A stretch of DNA of 12,858 bases, taken from Spirochaetaceae bacterium (GTDB taxonomy: Bacteria > Spirochaetota > Spirochaetia > SZUA-6 > Fen-1364). Below the pieces are notes generated by a model, which saw nothing but the letters and a program-made list of their open reading frames with translations, had not been told where the DNA came from and ran no database searches. This document shows positions 1 through 6,847 of the stretch, one piece after another; position 1 is the stretch's first letter, and each line of letters opens with the position of its first letter. Position numbers and translations under genes: made by a program. Location of the stretch: positions 1-12,858 of the forward strand of contig PMDT01000266.1 of the NCBI GenBank assembly GCA_003154555.1, read 5' to 3'.

Positions 1-347
<347 letters not shown>

Positions 348-1052
348 CTAGGTCCCGGACCCGCCGGACCCCTCCGGAGCGTTCCTGGCAGGCTTCTCCG
401 TGCCGGGGCCGGTAGCAGGCTCCGTGCCTGGCACCAACACCTTCACCCGGGCGGGGCGCAGCACGCGCTCGTGGAGGAAATAGCCCTTCTGGAAGTCCTC
501 CACGACCACGGGCTTTGCCGTGGGCGGCCCTTCGACCCGGAGAACAGCCTCGTGCCGGTTGGGATCAAATCCTTCACCCACGGAGGAGAAGCGCTTCAGC
601 CCCCAGCGGCTCTCCAGCATCTCGATGAACTGCTTTTCGATCATGCTGATGCCCTGGAGGAAGGTGGGAAAATCGCGCGACTCCTCAGCGGACTTTATTG
701 CGCGCTCGAAATCGTCGATGAGCCCGATGATGTCGGAAAGGAGCGCGGCGTTCGAATAGCGGGTGGCATCTTCCCTCTCCCGCAGCATCCGCTTGCGATA
801 GTTTTCAAAATCAGCCTGCTTGCGGAGCAGCTTGTCCTTCAGGTCGGCAGTCTCCGCCTCCAGGGTCTTGATGCGGTCTTCCGCGCTGCCGCAGGGACCG
901 GCATTTGCCGGTTGCTCCGTCCCGGACGGAGAATTGGCGCTGCCGGACGGCTCCGCGTCCTGCGTCTGTCCCCCCGCGCCGGGCTTTCCCCCTGCCGCGA
1001 AGGCATTCTGCGACCCCTCAGAGACCTCTTCCTGGTCCTTTTTCTTCGACAT
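348..1052 (-). CDS. grpE: Nucleotide exchange factor GrpE
   Basis: Cytoplasmic co-chaperone that releases ADP from DnaK. The 234-residue protein has a long low-complexity Gly/Ser/Pro/Glu leader (about 1-57), the dimerising long helix (about 58-125) with the family block KQADFENYRKRMLRERE near 78-94, and the compact C-terminal beta domain (about 152-210), including GFDPNRHEAV (161-170) and GYFLHERVLRPARVKV (190-205). A Gly/Pro-rich tail of about 24 residues follows the usual end of the family. The leader and tail make it longer than the roughly 200 residues usual for GrpE. The ATG at 1052 has a weak AGGCGG 5 nt upstream and encodes MSKKKDQEEV. It is followed by dnaK after 9 nt. A sigma70-like promoter lies just upstream, and no hrcA precedes it as in many other bacteria. 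Confidence 0.98.
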   Translation of the reverse strand: MSKKKDQEEVSEGSQNAFAAGGKPGAGGQTQDAEPSGSANSPSGTEQPANAGPCGSAEDRIKTLEAETADLKDKLLRKQADFENYRKRMLREREDATRYSNAALLSDIIGLIDDFERAIKSAEESRDFPTFLQGISMIEKQFIEMLESRWGLKRFSSVGEGFDPNRHEAVLRVEGPPTAKPVVVEDFQKGYFLHERVLRPARVKVLVPGTEPATGPGTEKPARNAPEGSGGSGT

Positions 1053-1086
1053 CAGTACCGCCTGGAGAGAGAATAGGTTTACGGAA

Positions 1087-1115
1087 AATGTAAAGATGCC
1101 GCCGCTTCAGGTCAA
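1087..1115 (-). promoter_or_regulatory. Predicted sigma70 promoter for grpE-dnaK
   Basis: Reading the minus strand, TTGACC (plus coordinates 1110-1115, 5 of 6 matches to the -35 consensus) is followed after exactly 17 bp by TACATT (1087-1092, 4 of 6 matches to the -10 consensus). Transcription would start near 1080, giving a leader of about 28 nt before the grpE ATG at 1052. It sits in the 114-bp gap after the coiled-coil gene, so grpE-dnaK can be transcribed independently of it. Seen by eye; no start-site data. Confidence 0.6.
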
Positions 1116-1122
1116 GCACTTT

Positions 1123-1163
1123 CGAGAGGGCATCGCGGGCCGAAGAAAGCTCAGCACCTCTCG
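1123..1163. repeat. 7-bp inverted repeat upstream of the grpE promoter
   Basis: CGAGAGG (1123-1129) and CCTCTCG (1157-1163) are perfect reverse complements separated by 27 bp. The element lies between the stop of the coiled-coil gene and the grpE -35 box. It could be a weak transcript-end hairpin or a regulator site. The long loop and absence of a T-run argue against a normal intrinsic terminator, and a 7-bp match can arise by chance. Confidence 0.3.
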
Positions 1164-1166
1164 CGT

Positions 1167-4007
1167 TCAGACTTTGGGTGCGAGCTCCAGGATGAGCTCC
1201 ACCTCGCCCCGGCTCAGCTGCGTGACGCGCGAGATCTCCTGGACGGACCATCCCTGGTGGGACAGCTTCACCACCGTTTCCCGCTTGTCCATGGGTGGCG
1301 CGCCGCGGTCGGCTTTTTCCTTCTTCGTCTCCGCTTTCACGATGCTTTCCAGCAACCTCACCTGCTCCTGCGCCTGCCTTCCGATTTCCTCGAAGCGCGT
1401 TTCGGTCCGCGCCATCCATTCCCGCGAGCTCTGCGCCTTTTCAAGGCGTCCTTCCAGCTCAGCCATGATGCTGCCGAGCTTTCCCACCGTCTCCATAGCG
1501 GTTTCGGCATCCTTCTTGTTGCTCGCAAGAAGGCCGTATTCCGACTGCAGGGAATTGACCTTGCCGGCAAGCTCGAGGGCGGCCTTGTCGGCGTCCTGGA
1601 GCGAGCGCTCGATGCCCTCCAGCCGCTGGAAGTTCCTGTCCACGCCTTCCGAGGTGATGGAGAGTATCTCTTTCTTCTTCTCCAGCCTTTCGAATCCGCC
1701 TTCCACCGCCTTGCCCATTTCCTCGAACTGCCGGACCTTTGCCTGGATCTGCTGCAACGCATCGCTGCTGGTCGACAGCGTGTCGAGCTTCAGGTCAACG
1801 TCGCGCGAAAGGGCAATGATCTTCTTGAACTCGCCGTCCATGTCCTCGATGCGGCGCTTCTCCGTGAGAAACCGCGTGAGCTTGGCGGTCACCTCGTCGG
1901 CGACCTTGCGCGTCCTGGTGAGTTGCACCTCGATCTCCACGATCTCCCCGCGCTCCGCGTTGAGCTTCGTCATTTCCTTCTTCATCTCGTCGATCGTGCC
2001 CTCCAGGGCGGCCTTCAGGGAGTCCGCGCGCTCGAACAGGCGTGTCTGCGACATGAAGTTCTTCACCCTCTTGTCGATCTCGGCGATGTTCACCGAAAGG
2101 AGGCGGGAGCTCTCTTCGATCTTTCCGAAGAGCTTCTCCTGCATTGCGTCCGACTTTTCCCGCGCGTCGGCGAACTGCTGCTTGTGCTCCTTGATCCGTG
2201 CCTCGACGTCGCTCTGCAGGTCGCGGAGCCGCTTCTGGCTCTCCACCTGGAAGGCATCCATCTGGCCCCGGAGCGATTCCATGGCGGACTCTGTGGATCT
2301 GCCGAGCTCCGATTTGTACGAGGCGAGGGCCTCGCCCATGTCGGAAAGCTCCTTGCGCAGCGCCATGCGCTCTTCATTCGTGGAGACCAGGAGGTCCTCT
2401 TTCTGCGCCGCGAAGGCGTCCCGGAGAGAGCCGATGGAGGAAGACGCATCCGTGGAGAGCGTGGAGATTCGTTCCGCGATGGCAAGCTCCGTCTCGGCGA
2501 GCTGTTCCTTCGCCCTGCCCTCCCAGACGGCGACTTCTGCCCGCGACGCCTCGAAAAGCTCCGCGAGCTCCTTGTGGCCTGCGTCCAGCTCCGCGGAGAC
2601 CTCCTTGAGCCGGGTCTCGATCTCACGATGCATCTTGCGCGTTCCCGATTCCAAGGTATCGCGCACGCCCGCGAGGTCCTTTTCAAAGGCAAGCGATGCA
2701 TCTTTCTTTGCCTTTTCCGTCTCTGCGCGCAGCGATTCGCGCAGCGCGAGCATGGATTCGTCGGCAGCGGCGACGCGTTCCTTGACGTCCGTTTCAAAAT
2801 CGACGGCCCGCTTCTCCATGTCTGCCTGCCATGCCAGGAGTTTTTCCTGCATGACGGAAGACCGGGCGCGCAGGTCCACGAAGAACTCGTCCTCGAACAC
2901 GGAGAGCTTGCTCTCCACGTCCTGGTACGCGCGCGTCTTCAGGGCCGCGAGCCCCGCCTCCACCTCGCCCATGCCGGCGCGGAGCTGTTCCCGTGCCGTG
3001 GAGGCAGCCGCGATTTCCGAGGTCCACCCCGCCACGAGATTCGCGCCAAGTGACTTCATCTCGGCGCGTATCCCGCCCGCCATGCGTTCCATCGTCTCGT
3101 TAAGCGACGCGCGCATTGCATCGATATCGGCGTTCGCTTCCTCCAGGGACTTCACCCGGTAATCGACGTCTCCCTGGTAGTCGGCGACGCGCGCCTCCAG
3201 CGCCTCGATGCTCTTTGCGACGACCGTTTCATCTTCCGCGATCCGCCCGGTGAGACGGGAGAACACCTCGTCCTCCAGGGACTCGCCCTTCTTCGCCGCG
3301 TTGGAAAGCTTGCCGCGCAGGTCCGCATCGAATGCGTCGAGGGTTTTCGCAAGCGCTGCGATGCGCTCCTTCTGCGTCTGCTCTTCCCGCGCTTCAAGCC
3401 GCGCCATGTACGCGGAGAAATCTTTCACCTTTTTCTCCGTGTCCACGAGGCTCGTATCCAGCGCGGCGACCTTGCCCTCCACCACGGAGAGGACCTCCGC
3501 GCGCGCCTCGTCCAGGCCGGCCCGGCACTGGTCCGCGAAGCTTCGTTCCATGTCGGGAATGCGCTGCTCGATGGACTCCATGCGCTTTGCCGATTCGCCG
3601 ATCCGGCGCTCGACGCCGTCCACGAACTCCGATTCGTCGCGGATGCGCAGGAGATTCTTGTCCACACGGGCGGACATCGCGGTGAGCTCCGCGAGGGTCT
3701 TGTCATACTCCACGAAACGCGCCTGGATCGCCTCGACGTCGGCGCCGCGCGTGTCGAGAACCTCCTCGACGCTCCGGGCGCGCGCCACGATGTCCTTGCC
3801 CATCTTGAGGCTCGCCTGGAGCTCAGCGGAAAGATCCTTCACCTCCGCGGTCTTCTCCTGCACGAGCGCCGACAGGTTCTCCGTGATCTTGTCGCTGAAT
3901 CTCTTCAGCTTTTCGAGGGATCTGTTGCTCCGGTCCAGCGCGCGGTAGATGACGAGTATGAGAAGGACGACGACAAGGGTGATCAGGTCACCGATTGAGA
4001 AAATCAT
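1167..4007 (-). CDS. SpiroCoCo-like membrane-anchored coiled-coil protein with C-terminal helix-turn-helix
   Basis: A 946-residue protein. Residues 4-23 form one hydrophobic anchor (ITLVVVLLILVIY core) followed by a basic stretch, so the bulk is probably cytoplasmic. Residues about 25-890 are almost uninterrupted heptad-type sequence rich in Glu, Lys, Ala and Leu with very few prolines, predicting a very long coiled coil. After a short linker (GAPPMDK, about 902-908), residues about 907-946 form a small helix-turn-helix-like domain: VVKLSHQGWSVQEISRVTQLSRGEVELIL. This tail resembles the C-termini of SwrB-like motility proteins. The whole resembles the spirochaete coiled-coil family that databases name SpiroCoCo, whose function is not established to my knowledge. 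The ATG at 4007 has a strong Shine-Dalgarno (GGGGAGGGG) 3 nt upstream and its own promoter. It sits upstream of grpE-dnaK. A structural or cell-shape/motility scaffold role is inference only. Confidence 0.85.
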   Translation of the reverse strand: MIFSIGDLITLVVVLLILVIYRALDRSNRSLEKLKRFSDKITENLSALVQEKTAEVKDLSAELQASLKMGKDIVARARSVEEVLDTRGADVEAIQARFVEYDKTLAELTAMSARVDKNLLRIRDESEFVDGVERRIGESAKRMESIEQRIPDMERSFADQCRAGLDEARAEVLSVVEGKVAALDTSLVDTEKKVKDFSAYMARLEAREEQTQKERIAALAKTLDAFDADLRGKLSNAAKKGESLEDEVFSRLTGRIAEDETVVAKSIEALEARVADYQGDVDYRVKSLEEANADIDAMRASLNETMERMAGGIRAEMKSLGANLVAGWTSEIAAASTAREQLRAGMGEVEAGLAALKTRAYQDVESKLSVFEDEFFVDLRARSSVMQEKLLAWQADMEKRAVDFETDVKERVAAADESMLALRESLRAETEKAKKDASLAFEKDLAGVRDTLESGTRKMHREIETRLKEVSAELDAGHKELAELFEASRAEVAVWEGRAKEQLAETELAIAERISTLSTDASSSIGSLRDAFAAQKEDLLVSTNEERMALRKELSDMGEALASYKSELGRSTESAMESLRGQMDAFQVESQKRLRDLQSDVEARIKEHKQQFADAREKSDAMQEKLFGKIEESSRLLSVNIAEIDKRVKNFMSQTRLFERADSLKAALEGTIDEMKKEMTKLNAERGEIVEIEVQLTRTRKVADEVTAKLTRFLTEKRRIEDMDGEFKKIIALSRDVDLKLDTLSTSSDALQQIQAKVRQFEEMGKAVEGGFERLEKKKEILSITSEGVDRNFQRLEGIERSLQDADKAALELAGKVNSLQSEYGLLASNKKDAETAMETVGKLGSIMAELEGRLEKAQSSREWMARTETRFEEIGRQAQEQVRLLESIVKAETKKEKADRGAPPMDKRETVVKLSHQGWSVQEISRVTQLSRGEVELILELAPKV

Positions 4008-4036
4008 TGTCCCCTCCCCAGGGTTTTTTCACTTCA

Positions 4037-4066
4037 ATAGTAGCGTCAGTGGACCTCTGATGTCAA
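4037..4066 (-). promoter_or_regulatory. Predicted sigma70 promoter for the coiled-coil gene
   Basis: On the minus strand a perfect TTGACA (-35; plus coordinates 4061-4066) is followed after 18 bp by TACTAT (-10; 4037-4042, 4 of 6 matches). The expected start near 4030 gives a leader of only about 23 nt that carries an A-run and the GGGGAGGGG ribosome binding site. It lies directly downstream of the dyad repeats after the TonB-family gene. This is the best-looking promoter in the window. Confidence 0.7.
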
Positions 4067-4067
4067 T

Positions 4068-4140
4068 GCGGCCACGGTAATCCGTGGCATTTGCGGCCAT
4101 GGTAGCTTGCACGGTATTCCGCGCAGGTCCGTGGCATTTG
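4068..4140. repeat. Duplicated dyad and direct repeats between tonB-like gene and coiled-coil promoter
   Basis: TCCGTGGCATTTG occurs twice in direct orientation (4081-4093 and 4128-4140), and GCGGCCACGGTA (4068-4079) recurs with one change at 4093-4104. GCCACGG/CCGTGGC (4071-4077 and 4082-4088) is a perfect 7-bp stem with a 4-nt loop. A second CACGG/CCGTG pair (4111-4115 and 4129-4133) has a longer loop, so the unit looks like an imperfect tandem copy. The first dyad abuts the -35 box of the next promoter. It could end the upstream transcript, but no T-run follows, or it could be an operator. Confidence 0.55.
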
Positions 4141-4160
4141 TGGGGAGGGCGCCAGGCGGG

Positions 4161-5177
4161 TCAATGGGTCCTGATGATGTACGAGACGCTGCCCTGAACG
4201 GAAATGGGCGCGCTTGCGCTTGCGGCGTTGAATCTCCAGCGTCTGATAGCGTCGATCAACGCGCTGTCCACCTGCGCGTATCCCGAGGTTTTGTCCAGGA
4301 CAACGGCAGCCATCACGCCGTTGGGTTGGAGTGTGAAGCCGATCGTCACAAAGAGAGTGAGCCCCTGCGTCGCCACCCACGCAGGGATCTGGGGCGCGGG
4401 TGTTGAGATGGGGAACCGGCCGACATTCGCCTCCGGCTTTGCCCAGTTGACCTTGAAGCTTGATGGGTCGGCGCCGCTCCCCGTCCCGCCCCCTGAGCCG
4501 GCGCCTGCGCCACCGCCGGCTCCCCCGCCGGAGCCTCCGGTCCCCGCGGTGGTCGCGCCACTGGGACCAGGCTTTGCCGCGGACCGGGCGGCGATTGCCT
4601 TGTCAAGTTGTGACATGTCGAGGCTGCCCGATGACGGGGACCCAGTCACCGCGACGCCAGTGCCGCTGCGCTGCGAGCTTGCCGCACCGGAGCCTGCCGC
4701 GGCGCCGGCGCCCGCGCCCTTGCCCGTCTGCACGGGAGCCACCGTGGGCGCCGGCACGTCGCTTGGCATGGACGGCAGGGAGGCGGCGGCTCCCGTCCTT
4801 CCGCCTGCTTCCTGGAATGCCGGACCCGCGGCGGGCCGCGCAGCATCGGTCGGCGCCGCCCGTGGCGTGGGGATGACATAGTCGCTTGCCCCGCTGGGCG
4901 CCGTCGGAGCGGCCGCGGGACGGGCGACTGCCGCCCTTGCCGGGAGAGCGCCACCGCCGCCCTGAACGGCCGGCTGCGCCGCCGGGAGCACTGCCACGGG
5001 CGGAGCCTCAACCTGCACGTCAATCGTGATGGGCGCTACGGGTGTCGTGTGGACGCCCCAGTCCACCGCCAGGGCGAGTAAAAGGATGAGGCCGGCATGG
5101 ACTCCCACGGCAACGGCAAGGCTTGTCCAGGTGCGCTTCCGCTCGCGGCTTCCGTTGATGATCACAAGGTCGCTCAC
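4161..5177 (-). CDS. TonB-family energy-transducing protein
   Basis: A 338-residue inner-membrane protein that, in the family, carries proton-motive energy from an ExbB/ExbD-type motor across the periplasm to outer-membrane proteins. A basic N-terminus (RERKR, 11-15) precedes one membrane helix (about 17-40). His27 matches the conserved membrane histidine of TonB, but the usual Ser four residues earlier is Ala23. A long Ala/Pro/Gly linker follows, with an almost pure Gly/Ser/Ala/Thr stretch at about 204-236. The TonB C-terminal domain covers about 255-338: APQIPAWVATQGLTLFV, FTLQPNGVM, DKTSGY, and ALIDAIRRWRFNAA. The start is GTG at 5177, overlapping the upstream stop as GTGA with no clear Shine-Dalgarno, so translation is probably coupled to the barrel gene. 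No exbB/exbD is in the window. It could serve a TolA-like or other role; the family call is firm, the partner is not known. Confidence 0.88.
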   Translation of the reverse strand: MSDLVIINGSRERKRTWTSLAVAVGVHAGLILLLALAVDWGVHTTPVAPITIDVQVEAPPVAVLPAAQPAVQGGGGALPARAAVARPAAAPTAPSGASDYVIPTPRAAPTDAARPAAGPAFQEAGGRTGAAASLPSMPSDVPAPTVAPVQTGKGAGAGAAAGSGAASSQRSGTGVAVTGSPSSGSLDMSQLDKAIAARSAAKPGPSGATTAGTGGSGGGAGGGAGAGSGGGTGSGADPSSFKVNWAKPEANVGRFPISTPAPQIPAWVATQGLTLFVTIGFTLQPNGVMAAVVLDKTSGYAQVDSALIDAIRRWRFNAASASAPISVQGSVSYIIRTH

Positions 5178-6847
5178 AGGCTCATCCCGAGGGATCCGCT
5201 GAATCGGAAGCCCGGAGTGACGTAGGGCGCAATGTCCGCCCGACCGCTGGGGATCAGCGGTGACAGCAGATCATCGCCGTCGATCTGAAGCTTGACCGCG
5301 TCCGAGATCTTCCAGAAACCCGACACCCGCAGGACTGGAACAATGTTCTGGAGCACGTCCGCCGCGGTCGGGGGCAGGCCACTGCTGGAAGGGAAGTATT
5401 TCATCGCAATCGACAGGCTCCCGCCAAACCTGCCATTCGGCTCGAGGCCGAGTATTTCCGCACTGATCAGGTCCGACGGGGCGAAGAATGGCCGCGCCAG
5501 GTATTGATGCGTCCATGTTGCCGAGATCGAAAAAGACTGGGAAATTCCCCAGTTGAGACCCACATCCGTTGAGAGCTGGCTCGCAGGAACCTGGGTCACG
5601 GCGAAAAGCCCGGTCGTGGGATCCTGGCTCGTCGAGCCGACGGGCATCGCGTCGGAGCGCATGAAGGCAAGCTTTGCGGAAAGAGCGAGGTCCCGCGTCA
5701 GGTTGAGCTGGACGGATGTGTCGGCAAACCATCCGCGGTCGTCCTGGAGGGCTCCAGGGAATGCATAGGCGCTGGAAGCGATGATGTCGTGCAGGTCATA
5801 AGGGACAACCTTGTAACCCCCTTCCAGAGTCACGGTGAAGAACTGCAGGGGAGTGCCCGTTGCCGAGAGTGAGAAGGGAAAGAGGCTGAGCCCTGCGCTG
5901 TTCCAGAACCATCCCCCGACAGCGGTGAACGTGTAGGGTGCTGCAAGCGTCACGCCGAACGACGCATTCGCCGTGTAGCGGTGAAGGGAGTCCGCGATGC
6001 CGGCCGTGCCCTCCTCCCGATAGGTGTAGCTCGTGTCGATGCCGAGCTTTACGCCTCCGCTGTGCGCCTCTGCCGAAAGAGACGGCGAGAGGAGCAGTCC
6101 CGTCACGCCGGTCGGCTGGGTACTCGTGCTCTCGAGGGTCAGGGTATTGTAGCCGCCGGCGAACCCTGCGTTGAGCGTGAGCCAATCCAGAGGCGATCCC
6201 GTGAAAGCCGCGGTTGCATCGAGCCTTCGCGACAAGGCTGCCACAAACGGCGACTGCCCCTGGAGGCCCGTTTCCTTTTCGAGAAAGCTTCCCGCGATAT
6301 CCGTATCCACGCTGCCGATCCTGAACTTCAGGCCGCCGTCGAGGCTGTCATTGCGGAGGCTGAATCCCGATCCCGCCGGTTTCCAGGCAAAGCCGTCGAG
6401 CGTTTCATGGTGGAATTGCAGGGAGAAACGCGGATCCTGCCCGAGCGTTTTCAGCGCGATGCTTCCGACGATCTGGTTGAGCATGCCGGCGCCCAGCTCC
6501 ACTTCGGAAGAGAGGAAACGATCGCCGCCCATTGCCGCATTCCCCTCCGCGTCCACGGAGGCGACAGGTATCTGCGGCTCGCCCACGGCGAGGTCTCCCT
6601 CGTTGAGGACGGGGATGGACCTCTCAGGGGGGAGCAGCTCCTCTTCGGGCGGAAGCTGCGCCTCGACCTTTTCCACGCTCAGGTCCTCGATCTGCAGGAT
6701 CATCTGCGGCATGACCATTTCGGGCTCCCCGGGCCCCGCCTGCGGGTTGGCCGGCTTCGCCGACTGTGCGGTGCCGGCCGCCTGGGCGGAAAGAGAGACG
6801 GCAACGAAGAGCAGAGCGATCGCCGATGCAAGCAGATGCCTCTTCAT
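5174..6847 (-). CDS. Predicted outer-membrane beta-barrel protein
   Basis: A 557-residue exported protein I cannot assign to a named family. Residues 1-23 are a signal peptide (MKRH, hydrophobic core, SAQA before the predicted cut). Residues about 25-110 are Pro/Glu-rich and probably unfolded, with an EPEMVMPQMILQIEDLSVEK segment at 41-60 and PPEEELLPPE at 66-75. From about residue 115 the sequence alternates polar and hydrophobic residues with many Gly, Ser, Thr and aromatics (for example LTLNAGFAGGYNTLTLES), ending GFRFSGSLGMSL, as expected for transmembrane beta strands. No TonB-dependent receptor plug is seen. A strong GGAGG 6 nt before the ATG lies inside the last codons of the TPR gene, which it overlaps as ATGA; it overlaps the TonB-family gene as GTGA. 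A pore, adhesin or transport role cannot be decided from sequence. Confidence 0.72.
   Translation of the reverse strand: MKRHLLASAIALLFVAVSLSAQAAGTAQSAKPANPQAGPGEPEMVMPQMILQIEDLSVEKVEAQLPPEEELLPPERSIPVLNEGDLAVGEPQIPVASVDAEGNAAMGGDRFLSSEVELGAGMLNQIVGSIALKTLGQDPRFSLQFHHETLDGFAWKPAGSGFSLRNDSLDGGLKFRIGSVDTDIAGSFLEKETGLQGQSPFVAALSRRLDATAAFTGSPLDWLTLNAGFAGGYNTLTLESTSTQPTGVTGLLLSPSLSAEAHSGGVKLGIDTSYTYREEGTAGIADSLHRYTANASFGVTLAAPYTFTAVGGWFWNSAGLSLFPFSLSATGTPLQFFTVTLEGGYKVVPYDLHDIIASSAYAFPGALQDDRGWFADTSVQLNLTRDLALSAKLAFMRSDAMPVGSTSQDPTTGLFAVTQVPASQLSTDVGLNWGISQSFSISATWTHQYLARPFFAPSDLISAEILGLEPNGRFGGSLSIAMKYFPSSSGLPPTAADVLQNIVPVLRVSGFWKISDAVKLQIDGDDLLSPLIPSGRADIAPYVTPGFRFSGSLGMSL

Larger units (their letters stand above)
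4012..4149. repeat. 9-bp inverted repeat pairing the gap start with the coiled-coil gene's ribosome binding site
   Basis: On the plus strand CCCTCCCCA (4012-4020) and TGGGGAGGG (4141-4149) are perfect reverse complements. In minus-strand RNA the 5' copy (from 4149-4141, just after the TonB-family stop) reads CCCUCCCCA and could pair with UGGGGAGGG (4020-4012), which is the Shine-Dalgarno of the coiled-coil gene. Only read-through transcripts would contain both arms, because the predicted promoter starts RNA near 4030. The function is inference. Confidence 0.4.

Noticed and set aside
1110..1163. Possible CIRCE operator (AGTGCTTGA and GGTGCTGAG in the gap before grpE)
   Set aside because: The two half-site-like pieces are direct repeats rather than inverted, each with mismatches and wrong spacing.
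1257..3053. A 598-codon open frame on the plus strand, rich in Leu, His and Arg
   Set aside because: Complementary-frame shadow of the coiled-coil gene; no family match and no ribosome binding site that stands out.
820..3162. A 780-codon open frame on the plus strand
   Set aside because: It lies opposite the coiled-coil gene and grpE, has a Ser/Arg-biased composition with no domain, and arises from the GC-rich codon pattern of the true minus-strand genes.
4071..4088. Intrinsic terminator for the TonB-family operon
   Set aside because: The 7-bp stem with a 4-nt loop is good, but the minus strand continues CGCATTGACA with no run of T, so I list it only as a dyad.
5174..6847. TonB-dependent receptor
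   Set aside because: No plug domain is recognisable and 557 residues is short for that family, so only a general barrel is called.
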